From positions 68,472 to 132,471 of the forward strand of contig JAOTYD010000008.1 in the NCBI GenBank assembly GCA_029862005.1: a stretch of DNA of 64,000 bases, given 5' to 3'. Source of the DNA: Gammaproteobacteria bacterium (GTDB lineage: Bacteria > Pseudomonadota > Gammaproteobacteria > GCA-001735895). Position numbers and translations under genes: made by a program. The notes beneath the pieces are model-generated. The model saw nothing but the letters and a program-made list of their open reading frames with translations, had not been told where the DNA came from and did no database searches. Numbering within the stretch: position 1 is the stretch's first letter; each line of letters begins with the position of its first letter. Of the stretch, positions 16,316 through 25,264 are shown one piece after another.

Positions 16316-17710
16316 TTGGTCAAGCGCAGAGATTTCCTCAAGGCAGGCGCCGCCGGGTTACTCGGTAGCGCCCTTGTCAAGTCGCCTGCAGCCCTGGCGA
16401 CCCTTAAAAGCACGGCTTTTCAGCTAACCGCGTCTAACGGTAATTTTAAATTCGGTCCGGACCAGGTCATGGCAACACAAGTCATGTTTTATAACCAGTC
16501 GATACCCGGGCCGGTAATCCGTATCCCGCAGGGTCAGGAATCGACGATTCGGTTTAAAAATGCGCTCGACGAATCCAGCTCTGTTCATTGGCACGGGCTG
16601 CGCATCGATAACGCGATGGACGGGGTGCCCGGCATGACCCAGGAACCGGTGTTACCGGGCCAAACCTTCGATTACCGATTGACTCCCCCCGATGCCGGCA
16701 GCTACTGGTATCACACCCACCAGCGCTCCTGGGCACAACTGGCCCTGGGTCTGGCCGGGATCCTGATCGTCGAAGAAGCATCACCACCGCGGGTGGACCA
16801 GGATCTGGTTTTTGCTATCGATGACTGGCGCCTCGATGATCAAATGCAGATGGATATGCGCAGCCTGGGTGCGCTGCATGACTGGTCGCATCGCGGGCGT
16901 CTCGGCAATGTCATAACCGTGAACGGTGAAACCGAGAAGAGGTATAAAGTTGCCGCCGGTGAGCGTGTCCGTCTGCGATTGCTCAATATCGCAAATGCGC
17001 GCACCATGAATCTGTTATTCAACGAACCCGAACTCTCGGTTGTCGCGATTGATGGCCAACCGGTTAAACCCTTTGTTCCTGAATCGGGCAGAATTTTACT
17101 GGCGCCAGGCCAGCGCGCCGATTTGATCATCGACATGACTGCCGGTCCCGGCGAGCGTTCACTGATCGAGGTCGTTATTGGAGAGTACGCCTACGAAGTT
17201 GCGAGTTTCGAGTACGATCAGACCAGGAAGCGCGAGCACACCCTGGATACACCCATTGCACTGGCCGACAATCCGCTGCAGCAAACCCGGCTGCCGGATG
17301 AATTTATACGAGTGCCGTTGCTGATGGAAGGGGGTGCCATGGGCGGCATGCGTGGAGCAATGTTTCTGGGTAAGGAGATGGGGATTCGCGAGCTGATCGA
17401 GCACCGCAAAATATGGGCCATCAACGGCATCGTAGGGATGCCGGAAAAGCCACTCTTCAGTGTTAAACGCGGAACGGCAATTAGCCTTGATGTTAAAAAC
17501 GAGAACAGCTGGCCGCATGCGATGCACATCCATGGACACCATTTCGTTCACGACAGGACGCCTGATTTCTGGCGCGATACCGCGCTGTTTTCACGCGGTG
17601 AGCAGGGGACGATGAAATTCGTCGCCGATAATCCAGGCAAATGGCTGATTCACTGCCACATGGTCGAGCACATGGCCGGCGGCATGGTAACCTGGTTCGA
17701 AGTGACGTAA
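16316..17710 (+). CDS. Multicopper oxidase, Tat-exported
   Basis: 464 residues starting at TTG, with a Tat signal (KRRDFLKAG) and an Ala-rich segment. All four copper-ligand motifs are present: HWHG, YHTH, HAMHIHGHH and HCHMVEH. The type-1 site is His446-Cys447-His448 region plus His452 and Met457 (an axial Met). This is a three-domain oxidase of the CopA/CueO/laccase class. The short Met-rich GGAMGGMRGAM stretch hints at copper handling but is weak evidence. The substrate is unknown. Confidence 0.9.
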   Translation: MVKRRDFLKAGAAGLLGSALVKSPAALATLKSTAFQLTASNGNFKFGPDQVMATQVMFYNQSIPGPVIRIPQGQESTIRFKNALDESSSVHWHGLRIDNAMDGVPGMTQEPVLPGQTFDYRLTPPDAGSYWYHTHQRSWAQLALGLAGILIVEEASPPRVDQDLVFAIDDWRLDDQMQMDMRSLGALHDWSHRGRLGNVITVNGETEKRYKVAAGERVRLRLLNIANARTMNLLFNEPELSVVAIDGQPVKPFVPESGRILLAPGQRADLIIDMTAGPGERSLIEVVIGEYAYEVASFEYDQTRKREHTLDTPIALADNPLQQTRLPDEFIRVPLLMEGGAMGGMRGAMFLGKEMGIRELIEHRKIWAINGIVGMPEKPLFSVKRGTAISLDVKNENSWPHAMHIHGHHFVHDRTPDFWRDTALFSRGEQGTMKFVADNPGKWLIHCHMVEHMAGGMVTWFEVT

Positions 17711-17741
17711 CGTCGAATTAATTCCCTGGAGATTTGCAACC

Positions 17742-18650
17742 ATGTCGAAGATCAACATCCAGTTCACGCTGTTTTCCGCGTTTTACTCGCCCCTGATTGT
17801 GACGATGGCGGGAGGGTTTCTTAATCGGGAAGGTCTCGAGTACGAGTGGTCGGTGTCGCCACCCGGAGTGCCGGCGGTCGCCGCCATTATGGACGGGTCG
17901 GCACAGGTCGTGCAGTCGGCACCGAGCCAGGCCTTTAACGCGATAGCGCAGGGCGAGTCGGATTATCCGCTCCACTTTGCCCAGATCAATGAAATGGATG
18001 GATTCTTTATCAGCGGTCGCGAGGCGGATGCCGGGTTCTCATGGCACCAGCTCGAGGGCGCAGAAGTGGTCATGTTCGGTGGCGGTCAACCCAATGCGAT
18101 GTTTCGCTACGCCTGCCATCGCGCCGGTATCGACTATGACAAAATTCGGGCGATTACGCCCGGCGGAGCGGATGAAATCGATCAGGCGTTTCGCGCTGGC
18201 GAAGGTCAGTATGTACAACAGCAGGGACCTTACCCGCAGCAACTCGAGGTTGAGGGTGTCGGCAGCATCGTCGCCCAGGTGGGCCCGCTGATTGGGCCCT
18301 GTGCCTTTTCGAGCCTGGCCGCTTCGCGCGAATGGCTGGGCACAGACGAAGCGAGCGCCTTTACCCGCGCCTATGCCAGTGCCCGGCAGTATCTGAATGA
18401 AACCCCGGCCAATGAAATCGCGGCTCTCGAGCAATCCTATTTCCCCGCTACCAGTCCCGCCGCCCTGGAGCAATGTATTTCCAGTTACCAGCAACTGGGG
18501 TGCTGGACACCGCATGTCGAAATAACAAAACCGGCATTCGCAGTCATACTCGATGTCTTTACCTATACCGGTGGTATATCTGAACGCTACCCTTACGAAT
18601 CCGTCTGCGCCGTTCCACCTTCGGACCAGGGAATCACTCATGACCATTGA
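17742..18650 (+). CDS. NMT1/THI5-like substrate-binding-fold protein without signal peptide
   Basis: 302 residues with the periplasmic-binding fold typical of nitrate/taurine/pyrimidine SBPs: GGFLNREGLEYEW near the N-terminus and an SAPSQAF ligand loop. No signal peptide is visible and no start upstream would supply one. No ABC permease or ATPase lies nearby. At the position of the yeast Thi5 Lys/His pair I read SAPSQAF, so HMP synthesis from PLP is unlikely. It overlaps the aminotransferase gene by 11 bases, so a cytoplasmic binding or sensing role beside that enzyme is possible. Confidence 0.7.
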   Translation: MSKINIQFTLFSAFYSPLIVTMAGGFLNREGLEYEWSVSPPGVPAVAAIMDGSAQVVQSAPSQAFNAIAQGESDYPLHFAQINEMDGFFISGREADAGFSWHQLEGAEVVMFGGGQPNAMFRYACHRAGIDYDKIRAITPGGADEIDQAFRAGEGQYVQQQGPYPQQLEVEGVGSIVAQVGPLIGPCAFSSLAASREWLGTDEASAFTRAYASARQYLNETPANEIAALEQSYFPATSPAALEQCISSYQQLGCWTPHVEITKPAFAVILDVFTYTGGISERYPYESVCAVPPSDQGITHDH

Positions 18651-19812
18651 TAAAAATTCGATCACGGCTGACCTGCTTTCCGATACAGGGTATTGCCACC
18701 TGGATAATGCAGGTGCCGCATTAATGCCGCGCTGCGTGCTGGAGACCCAGATCGCGCATCTTGAACTCGAAGCATCTGTCGGCGGTTACGAGGCAGAGCG
18801 GCGCAAGCATGATCAAATCGAGGCGGTTTATGATTCGGTCGCTCGTCTGATCAATTGTCATCGAGACGAGGTTGCGATCGTCGAAAATGCAACGGTCGGC
18901 TGGATGATGGCATTTTATGCGATTCCTTTTGAGGCGGGCGATCGCATCTTAACGGCCGAAGCCGAGTACGCATCGAACTACCTGGCTTATCTGCAGGTAA
19001 CCAGGCAAAAGGGGGTCATTGTCGAAACCATTCCCTCCACCGTGGATGGCGAGATATGCGTCGAAACCCTGGAGAGTATGATTGACGAGCGGGTAAGACT
19101 GATATCGGTAACTCACGTACCGACCAACGGTGGTCTCGTCAATCCGGTCGAGGCAATCGGTCGGGTTGCGAAACAACATGATATTTTGTACCTCGTGGAC
19201 GCCTGTCAGTCAGCCGGCCAGATGCCACTCGATGTCAGTGCGATAAACTGCGATTTTCTCAGTGCGACCGGACGCAAGTTTTTACGCGGACCGAGGGGTG
19301 TCGGATTTCTTTTTGTCAGTCGCCGCGTGCCGGAATCGCTGCACCCACCCGTGATCGATCTTTTTTCCGCGACCTGGATCGATGCAGATCACTATGAATT
19401 GCGCAAGGATGCAAGGCGCTTTGAAAACTGGGAAAGTAATTATGCTGCCAAGCTGGGCCTTGGCAGTGCGATTGATTATGCATTGAACATAGGCCTTGAT
19501 AATATCGAAGCCGAAGTCACGCGCCTGGCAGACTTGTTGCGGAGCATGCTGGCCGAAATACCGGGCGTCAGCGTGCATGATATCGGCAAGCGGAAATGCG
19601 GGATCGTGACTTTTTCAGTCGATGGTGTCGCGGCTACCGATATCGAAAAGCGGCTTCGGGAAAATGGAGTCCAGGTCAGCGTGAGTTCTCCGGTTAGCAC
19701 CCTGATTGACGCGACCCGCCGAAAGCTGCCTGACCTGGTGCGCAGCTCAGTGCATTACTACAACCGGGAAGCGGAGCTGGAAGCGCTGGTGAACGTTATC
19801 AAGTCGATCTAA
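18640..19812 (+). CDS. Class V aminotransferase (PLP-dependent)
   Basis: 390 residues from the ATG at 18640; an earlier in-frame start at 18553 would lie deep inside the previous gene. The PLP-binding Lys is in SATGRKFLRGPRG, the phosphate/pyridine site includes YLVDACQSAGQ, and the N-terminus has the CHLDNAGAALMP family block. It resembles the SufS/isopenicillin-epimerase-like branch of unassigned substrate. It is coupled to the binding-fold protein before it. Confidence 0.85.
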   Translation: MTIDKNSITADLLSDTGYCHLDNAGAALMPRCVLETQIAHLELEASVGGYEAERRKHDQIEAVYDSVARLINCHRDEVAIVENATVGWMMAFYAIPFEAGDRILTAEAEYASNYLAYLQVTRQKGVIVETIPSTVDGEICVETLESMIDERVRLISVTHVPTNGGLVNPVEAIGRVAKQHDILYLVDACQSAGQMPLDVSAINCDFLSATGRKFLRGPRGVGFLFVSRRVPESLHPPVIDLFSATWIDADHYELRKDARRFENWESNYAAKLGLGSAIDYALNIGLDNIEAEVTRLADLLRSMLAEIPGVSVHDIGKRKCGIVTFSVDGVAATDIEKRLRENGVQVSVSSPVSTLIDATRRKLPDLVRSSVHYYNREAELEALVNVIKSI

Positions 19813-19844
19813 AAACTCGGCAATGCCGTGGCAACGGGATTTGC

Positions 19845-20231
19845 CTAGATTTCCTGAACCACTTTGGCCAGCATATCGCGCACCTGGCCTGCAACGGCTT
19901 TCAGGTCATCGTTGTCGATCGCCTGCATCGAGGATACCGGATCGACTGCGCTGACCTGAACACCACCCTCGACCGCGCGCAGTATCACATTGCACGGAAG
20001 CATCGCCCCGATTTTTGGCTCCATGCCGATCGCCTGGTGTGCCATCGTTGGATTGCAGGCACCGAGAATGCGGTAGGATTCCATGTCAATATCAAGTTTT
20101 TTCTTCATTGTCGCTTTCACGTCGATTTCGGTGAGAACACCGAATCCGTGCGCTGCCAGGGCATTACGCGTCCTGGTATCGACGTCATCAAAATCTGAAT
20201 TCTCGATGAGTCGGTCAATGGTGTAGCTCAT
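19845..20231 (-). CDS. DUF302 family protein
   Basis: 128 residues with the DUF302 arrangement: FDDVDTRTRNALAAHGFGVL at the start, then LGACNPTMAHQAI and a PCNVILRAVEGG strand. The family is a small alpha/beta fold found in cytoplasm or periplasm. No signal peptide is seen here. Function unknown. Confidence 0.85.
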   Translation of the reverse strand: MSYTIDRLIENSDFDDVDTRTRNALAAHGFGVLTEIDVKATMKKKLDIDMESYRILGACNPTMAHQAIGMEPKIGAMLPCNVILRAVEGGVQVSAVDPVSSMQAIDNDDLKAVAGQVRDMLAKVVQEI

Positions 20232-20514
20232 GATAGCAATGCCTCCGTGGTTTTGGGCTCTGGATGTCTCGACACCCGGTAGACGAAAAATACGCTATCC
20301 GGGGTTGGTAATCCAGCTTCGCTGGACCGAATCTTTTTATGAGGGTAGAGGAAGATGTTATACGGCCGAAGGAGAGGCCGTTAGTCTGGAACAGAAATGT
20401 GCAGAAAAGGGCTTGCTGTCGCTTGACGCCAGAATTGCCCCCCAGAAACTGTGGGACTCCATGTGCGGGCAACGATTTTTCAACCCGCCGCGGAACGTTA
20501 CTGGTAATAAACGC

Positions 20515-23148
20515 CTAGTGCTGCGTTTTCGTCATGATGGTGTGGATGGCCCGATCAAACACTGACGCTGATTCGATACATTTGACGCGTCCTTCCTTGA
20601 GTTCGATCGCAAAATTACTCATGTTCATGTTTCTGACCTTGTGACCCTGGCGATTGACGAAGACGAAGTTACCCGTGACATTGCTTTTCCAGGACAGGCG
20701 CGCGACCAGAACTTTAGATTGCGACTCGGTAAATTCCACCCAGTCGCCGATTTCCAGCGCCCCGGCCTGCTCCAGGAAGTCTTCACCCTCGTCTTCTGCT
20801 TCAAACAGTTCTTCGTCATCAGAAGCGAGCACAATTTCTTCGTCTATCGCGATCTCACCCATTTTGACACCAGCGGCAAACTGGTTGAGATCGTCAATGA
20901 CATCGGTCGTGGAAGCCTCCGAGATAATGGTGATGGAATCATCATCAATCTCGTTCAGAACGACCTCGATTTCACCGGTTTCGTTGGCAGAGAACTCAAA
21001 ATCCGGTGCTTCCGTGATATCGATACCCTGTGATTTGGCAAATGCGTCAGCGCCGCTGTCTTCAGGCCAGACGGTCTGATCGTCGACACGAGTTACAATG
21101 TTTTTCGACGTCTGCTTGACGATCTTGGCATGTTCCTGGGCCAGCATCTGGAATATCCGGTTCTGCACGTCTACCGGGATTTTAACCAGGTCCATTCCCT
21201 TTGAGAGCGCACGTAACAGTGCAGGAATGGTTTGTATAATCTTGACCCGTTCTTCCTCGGTATATTTAGGTATTAGCGACCAGACGAAACACGTCGAGAT
21301 ACGTTTCAGGTTTTTCCAGTGATTGGATGTTTCACCCAGGGACAAATATGCGTTGAACAGCACCGAGGTCCAGGTGGTTTCGAGAAAATCGATTACTTCA
21401 AAACTGATTTCCCGGTTATTGATAAGCTTGTGAACCAGTGCAGCCGCAGCATCCTGGGCTTGCTGAATTTGCAGATCCCTGTTCTCTTCCTGTAGTTGAA
21501 TCTCCTTTTCGACTTTTTCAATCTTCTGGTCCTGGTCGGTAAGGAAATTTTCGAAGTTGATATAGGCTTCTTCGAAAACCGAGATATCTTCATCAAACTC
21601 GCTGATCAGGAAATTGACGATTTCCTCGGTTTTGTCGATGAGCGGCTGTTCGTCGGTATGACCTTCGCTCCAGCCCAGTGACGCGCGTGAAATGCTGTCG
21701 AGCAATTTTCGTGCAGGGTGTTTTTTCTGGTTGAAAAAATCCTTGTCGATAATAGCGACCTTGAGCATTGGAATCTGCAGGCGGCCGATCAAAACCTTGA
21801 TCGGATCAGGCAGCGCCTCATCGTCAAAAAAGAAATCAAACAGCATCGAGACCACATCGATGGTCTGGCCGTCAGTTGCATTAACCTGGTGCTGATTTTG
21901 CTGTTTGAAATCGACCAGTTGCTGGTGACTTTGTGCTTTGAGACTTTGCGGATCGATCGAGGCCAGCGGTTGGCTTGGAATGCTTGCGGCCTGCAGGCTG
22001 TTCAGCGCGGCGACAAAACTACCGCCCTGGGAACTGGGTGCAACGGCACCGCCTCCCGCGACGCCACCGCCACCGGCAACTCCGCCGCCACCCACAACTC
22101 CGCCGCCACCGGCAACTCCACCGCCACCGGCAACTCCGCCGCCACCGGCAACTCCACCGCCACCGGCAACTCCGCCGCCACCGGCAACTCCACCGCCACC
22201 GGTAACTCCGCCGCCACCGGCAACTCCGCCGCCACCCGCAACTCCACCGCCACCGGGTACACCACCGGCGCCCGCTACGCCTCCGGCACCTGCAATTCCG
22301 GCACCGGGTACGGCGGCTACCGCCTGCTGTAACGCCGAAAACAGGTTGCCGTCGGCTACCTGAACGCCTGCAACTCCACCGGCACTCGCACCGGATGCGG
22401 GAGTCAACAAGACCGGCCCACCGGCGCCAGGTTCTCCTTTATTCTTGATACGGTTCGCCATGTAACGGCTGGTCTGTTTCATCCTTTCCTGGTCGGGTTT
22501 GAAACCGGGCAGCACACCTTTCTTGACGAACAGTTCGTTTAATTCCTTGTAGAAATGACCCAGGTTATTCATCACGTATTTATCGAACAGCTTGTAGAAG
22601 ATCAGCTTCGACTGGATATCGGTTTCGAGCAACTGGGATGCCTTGTCAAAACTTTCACAGATTGCCTTGGGATCGAGGGGATTATCGTCATCGTTTATTT
22701 CCTTGCGTTTCAGGACTAGTTTCAGACGTTCGCTTATTGCGAATAACTCATCCTCGAAGCGCGGGCGCGCCTTCGAAATCATGTTTTCGATTGCTATGTT
22801 GTCTTCGAGGTCGTCGAGCTCGACAAGAGTCAATTCCTCTTCGTCATCCTCTTCGTTGTTGTCAGATTTTCCTGTGATGAAAGTATTAAAGCATTGCTGC
22901 ATTTCGTAGGTGAAATGTTTTTTGATGCCGTCACGTTTCAACCTGATCTCGCGCATCGCCTCCATATACATGTTGCGCTCACGGTCATTTTTAACCTTGT
23001 CCGATAATTCAAACATGGCGTCGTCAACATTCTCCATCAGCACGCGGATCAGGTCACTGAGTCCGTCCAGAGAGAAACGCTTAACCGAGTTATACACCGG
23101 ATTTTTCCCGCCCTTGGCGTTAACGACTTCGAGTTTTGGTGCCAGCAT
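20515..23148 (-). CDS. DUF1631 protein with a Gly-rich repeat linker
   Basis: 877 residues. The N-terminal helical part (about 1-250) and the part from about 400 onward match DUF1631. The C-terminus (LVARLSWKSNVTGNFVFVNR) has the PilZ-like end seen in the family. Between them lies a linker of 14 GGGGVA-type units (DNA 22039-22290). An acidic segment (about 740-800) precedes the C-terminal domain. The family is sometimes mislabelled thymidine phosphorylase; no catalytic motif is visible. A role with cyclic-di-GMP via the PilZ-like end is speculation. Confidence 0.82.
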   Translation of the reverse strand: MLAPKLEVVNAKGGKNPVYNSVKRFSLDGLSDLIRVLMENVDDAMFELSDKVKNDRERNMYMEAMREIRLKRDGIKKHFTYEMQQCFNTFITGKSDNNEEDDEEELTLVELDDLEDNIAIENMISKARPRFEDELFAISERLKLVLKRKEINDDDNPLDPKAICESFDKASQLLETDIQSKLIFYKLFDKYVMNNLGHFYKELNELFVKKGVLPGFKPDQERMKQTSRYMANRIKNKGEPGAGGPVLLTPASGASAGGVAGVQVADGNLFSALQQAVAAVPGAGIAGAGGVAGAGGVPGGGGVAGGGGVAGGGGVTGGGGVAGGGGVAGGGGVAGGGGVAGGGGVAGGGGVVGGGGVAGGGGVAGGGAVAPSSQGGSFVAALNSLQAASIPSQPLASIDPQSLKAQSHQQLVDFKQQNQHQVNATDGQTIDVVSMLFDFFFDDEALPDPIKVLIGRLQIPMLKVAIIDKDFFNQKKHPARKLLDSISRASLGWSEGHTDEQPLIDKTEEIVNFLISEFDEDISVFEEAYINFENFLTDQDQKIEKVEKEIQLQEENRDLQIQQAQDAAAALVHKLINNREISFEVIDFLETTWTSVLFNAYLSLGETSNHWKNLKRISTCFVWSLIPKYTEEERVKIIQTIPALLRALSKGMDLVKIPVDVQNRIFQMLAQEHAKIVKQTSKNIVTRVDDQTVWPEDSGADAFAKSQGIDITEAPDFEFSANETGEIEVVLNEIDDDSITIISEASTTDVIDDLNQFAAGVKMGEIAIDEEIVLASDDEELFEAEDEGEDFLEQAGALEIGDWVEFTESQSKVLVARLSWKSNVTGNFVFVNRQGHKVRNMNMSNFAIELKEGRVKCIESASVFDRAIHTIMTKTQH
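22039..22290 (-). repeat. In-frame 18-bp tandem repeat, 14 units (Gly-Gly-Gly-Gly-Val-Ala)
   Basis: 252 bases, exactly 14 units of 18 bases, encoding GGGGVA with variants at the ends (GAGGVA, GAGGVP, GGGAVA) and Thr or Val in place of Ala in two middle units. It lies inside the DUF1631 gene. Near-identity of inner units suggests copy number can change by slippage without shifting the frame. Confidence 0.93.
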
Positions 23149-23303
23149 TTTTTACCTGCATTCCCCGCCAATCTGCCTTGACTCCGATCAAATCACGCTC
23201 CCGGGAGATATAAAGATGACGTTAAGAAATTATTAGTGATAGTGTGATGTAATTCGCGTGTTAATAAGGTGTGGATAAAAGCATAGTTGTTATTGGTAAC
23301 CTC

Positions 23304-23336
23304 ATATGACCATTCATACCCGAAATATGACCGTTC
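23304..23336. promoter_or_regulatory. Direct repeat upstream of the importer operon
   Basis: ATATGACCATTC and ATATGACCGTTC, 11 of 12 bases identical, with a 21-base period (two helical turns). It lies in the 293-base gap between the divergent DUF1631 and importer genes. A likely binding site for a regulator contacting one face of the helix; the regulator is unknown. Confidence 0.4.
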
Positions 23337-23441
23337 GTCGGTAACGTCAATAATTTAACAGCCGTAAAAGAAGGTCAGTCCGGGCTTTACTGTAAGGGCG
23401 CAATCCGGAGAATAGCGCAGGCTTAGAAGAACCAGGTATCC

Positions 23442-24263
23442 ATGAAGTTTTATTGCCTCTGTTTTAGCGCCTTGATGCTGACTTCGGCATCCCTGCTTGC
23501 GGTCGAAAAACCGCGACGAATAGTCTCTATCGGACTCTGTACCGACCAGTTACTGCTAATGCTCGCCGACCGCGAGCAAATAGCCTCGTTGTCGGTCTGG
23601 GCGCAGGATGAAAATATGTCCTACATGATCGATGCGGTCGGCGATATCCCGCTCAATCGCTCGTCGGTCGAGGAGATCATCCAGTTTGAACCAGATCTGG
23701 TCGTGGCAAGCGAGTTTGTCGCCTGGGATACGGTCAAATTTCTACGCCAGCTTGGATACCCGGTGAAACAAATGCCGGTAGCGACCTCGGTCGCACAAAT
23801 TTACCAGCAACTTGAATTGTTTGGCGAGTGGACTGGCAATCAACAGCGCGCACAGGCAACTATTGCGCAGATGCAATCGCGGCTAGCCGATATTCATGCA
23901 CGCTATGCCGAACGACCCGTCAAAAGCGTGATCATCTACTCGCCCAACGGTTTTACGATTGGTGCAAATACGCTCGAAGACGATTTATTTATCCAGGCCG
24001 GGTATCGAAACCTGGCGGCGGAGATGGGAATCGAAGGTTTCCAGGCGATTTCACTCGAAAAACTGGTGGCCTCCGATCCCGATGTGCTGCAAATTGACCG
24101 TGGCCTGTCACAACAGGATTCACTTGCGACTGCCTACCTGGGTCATCCTGTTTTAGCCAGACTGACCCGGCAACGCGAGTATCTCGATATCCCGACTCGA
24201 TTGCGGATTTGTGCAGGACCGATGATTGTCGATGCAGTCGAACTGATGGCGGCACGTCGATGA
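23442..24263 (+). CDS. ABC importer substrate-binding protein (BtuF/FecB type)
   Basis: 273-residue periplasmic binding protein of the helical-backbone class used for cobalamin, heme or ferric siderophores. A signal peptide (about residues 1-20) is followed by RRIVSIGLCTDQLLLMLA, then the EPDLVVA block of the family. Three genes overlap by ATGA: binding protein, permease, ATPase. No cobalamin riboswitch is visible upstream and no outer-membrane receptor lies in the window, so the substrate stays open. Confidence 0.87.
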   Translation: MKFYCLCFSALMLTSASLLAVEKPRRIVSIGLCTDQLLLMLADREQIASLSVWAQDENMSYMIDAVGDIPLNRSSVEEIIQFEPDLVVASEFVAWDTVKFLRQLGYPVKQMPVATSVAQIYQQLELFGEWTGNQQRAQATIAQMQSRLADIHARYAERPVKSVIIYSPNGFTIGANTLEDDLFIQAGYRNLAAEMGIEGFQAISLEKLVASDPDVLQIDRGLSQQDSLATAYLGHPVLARLTRQREYLDIPTRLRICAGPMIVDAVELMAARR

Positions 24264-25264
24264 ACCTCAAGGCCGTAGACACACGGCTGTTGATAGCAAT
24301 CCTGTTGCCGCTGCTGCTGGTAGTACTTGCGTTCGCGCTTGGTGTTGGTGCTGTCGATATCGATCTGGGCAAGGCGATTCGCGATATCGTCAATCAACAG
24401 ACTTCGATAGAAATGCTGATCCTGCATGACATACGGTTGCCGCGCGCTTTACTCGCGGGCCTAGTGGGAGGGACTCTCGGGCTCGCCGGGGCTGCCCTGC
24501 AGGGATTGCTGCGCAATCCCTTGGCGGAGCCGGGCATTATCGGGATTTCAAACGGTGCCGCGCTGGGCGCGGTTATCGTGTTTTACTACGGTCTCGCCGG
24601 CAGTGCCTGGTTCGTATTACCGCTGGGCGGACTGGTCGGTGCCCTGCTCGCGGTTAGCTGTATTTTTCTGCTCGTGGGTCAAAGCCGCTCGATCATTACG
24701 CTGATCCTGGCGGGGGTAGCGATCAATGCGATTGGCGGTGCGCTGATCGCGCTCGCGCTTAACTTTGCCGAGAGTCCCTACGCGATGCAAGAAATCGTGT
24801 TCTGGCTGCTCGGCTCGGTTGCCAATCGTAGCTTCAATGAGCTTTATATTGCATTGCCTTTCCTGGTATTAGGCTGGGCTATGATGCTTTATTGCGGCCG
24901 CTTTCTGAATGCCCTGACGCTCGGTGAAGAAACCGCAAAGTCGCTGGGATTCAATGTCGTGCGTATGCGCCTGGTACTGATTCTCGGCGTAGCCGCAAGC
25001 GTCGGTGCGGCGGTTTCGGTGGCCGGTAACATCGGTTTTATCGGCCTGGTTGTACCACACCTGGTACGCCCTTTCGTTGCCTATGAACCGCGCCGGCTGT
25101 TACTCGCGAGCGGCCTCGTCGGTGCGATTTTGCTGCTGATCGCCGATATCGCGGTACAATCACTGCCCACTGCCGCGGAAATGAAACTTGGCGTGATCAC
25201 GTCGTTGGTCGGTGCGCCATTCTTCCTGCTGCTGATATTGAAATCGAGGAATACCTTGCAATGA
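24260..25264 (+). CDS. ABC importer permease (BtuC/FecCD family)
   Basis: 334 residues from the ATG at 24260 that overlaps the previous stop (ATGA); a longer frame from 24209 lies inside that gene. About ten membrane helices. The FecCD family motifs are present: RLPRALLAGLVGGTLGLAGA, LRNPLAEPGIIGISNGAALG, and GNIGFIGLVVPHLVRP near the ATPase-coupling loop. It forms the channel dimer of the importer. Confidence 0.93.
   Translation: MNLKAVDTRLLIAILLPLLLVVLAFALGVGAVDIDLGKAIRDIVNQQTSIEMLILHDIRLPRALLAGLVGGTLGLAGAALQGLLRNPLAEPGIIGISNGAALGAVIVFYYGLAGSAWFVLPLGGLVGALLAVSCIFLLVGQSRSIITLILAGVAINAIGGALIALALNFAESPYAMQEIVFWLLGSVANRSFNELYIALPFLVLGWAMMLYCGRFLNALTLGEETAKSLGFNVVRMRLVLILGVAASVGAAVSVAGNIGFIGLVVPHLVRPFVAYEPRRLLLASGLVGAILLLIADIAVQSLPTAAEMKLGVITSLVGAPFFLLLILKSRNTLQ

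Noticed and set aside
17742-18650. Idea that the THI5-like protein makes the thiamine pyrimidine
   Set aside because: At the position of the essential Lys and His of Thi5 I read SAPSQAF, so the reaction centre is missing as far as I can align by eye.
22039-22290. Possible CRISPR-like or minisatellite array
   Set aside because: Units are 18 bases directly abutting, with no spacers and a preserved reading frame; it is a coding tandem repeat.
21718-22363. Two plus-strand frames with Thr/Gly/Asn/Ser or Pro/Ala-rich repeats
   Set aside because: They are antisense readings of the GGGGVA array in the DUF1631 gene; the minus-strand frame continues for 877 codons with family matches on both sides.
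23149-23441. Cobalamin riboswitch upstream of the BtuF-like gene
   Set aside because: No B12-box-like or conserved core sequence was found in the 293-base gap.
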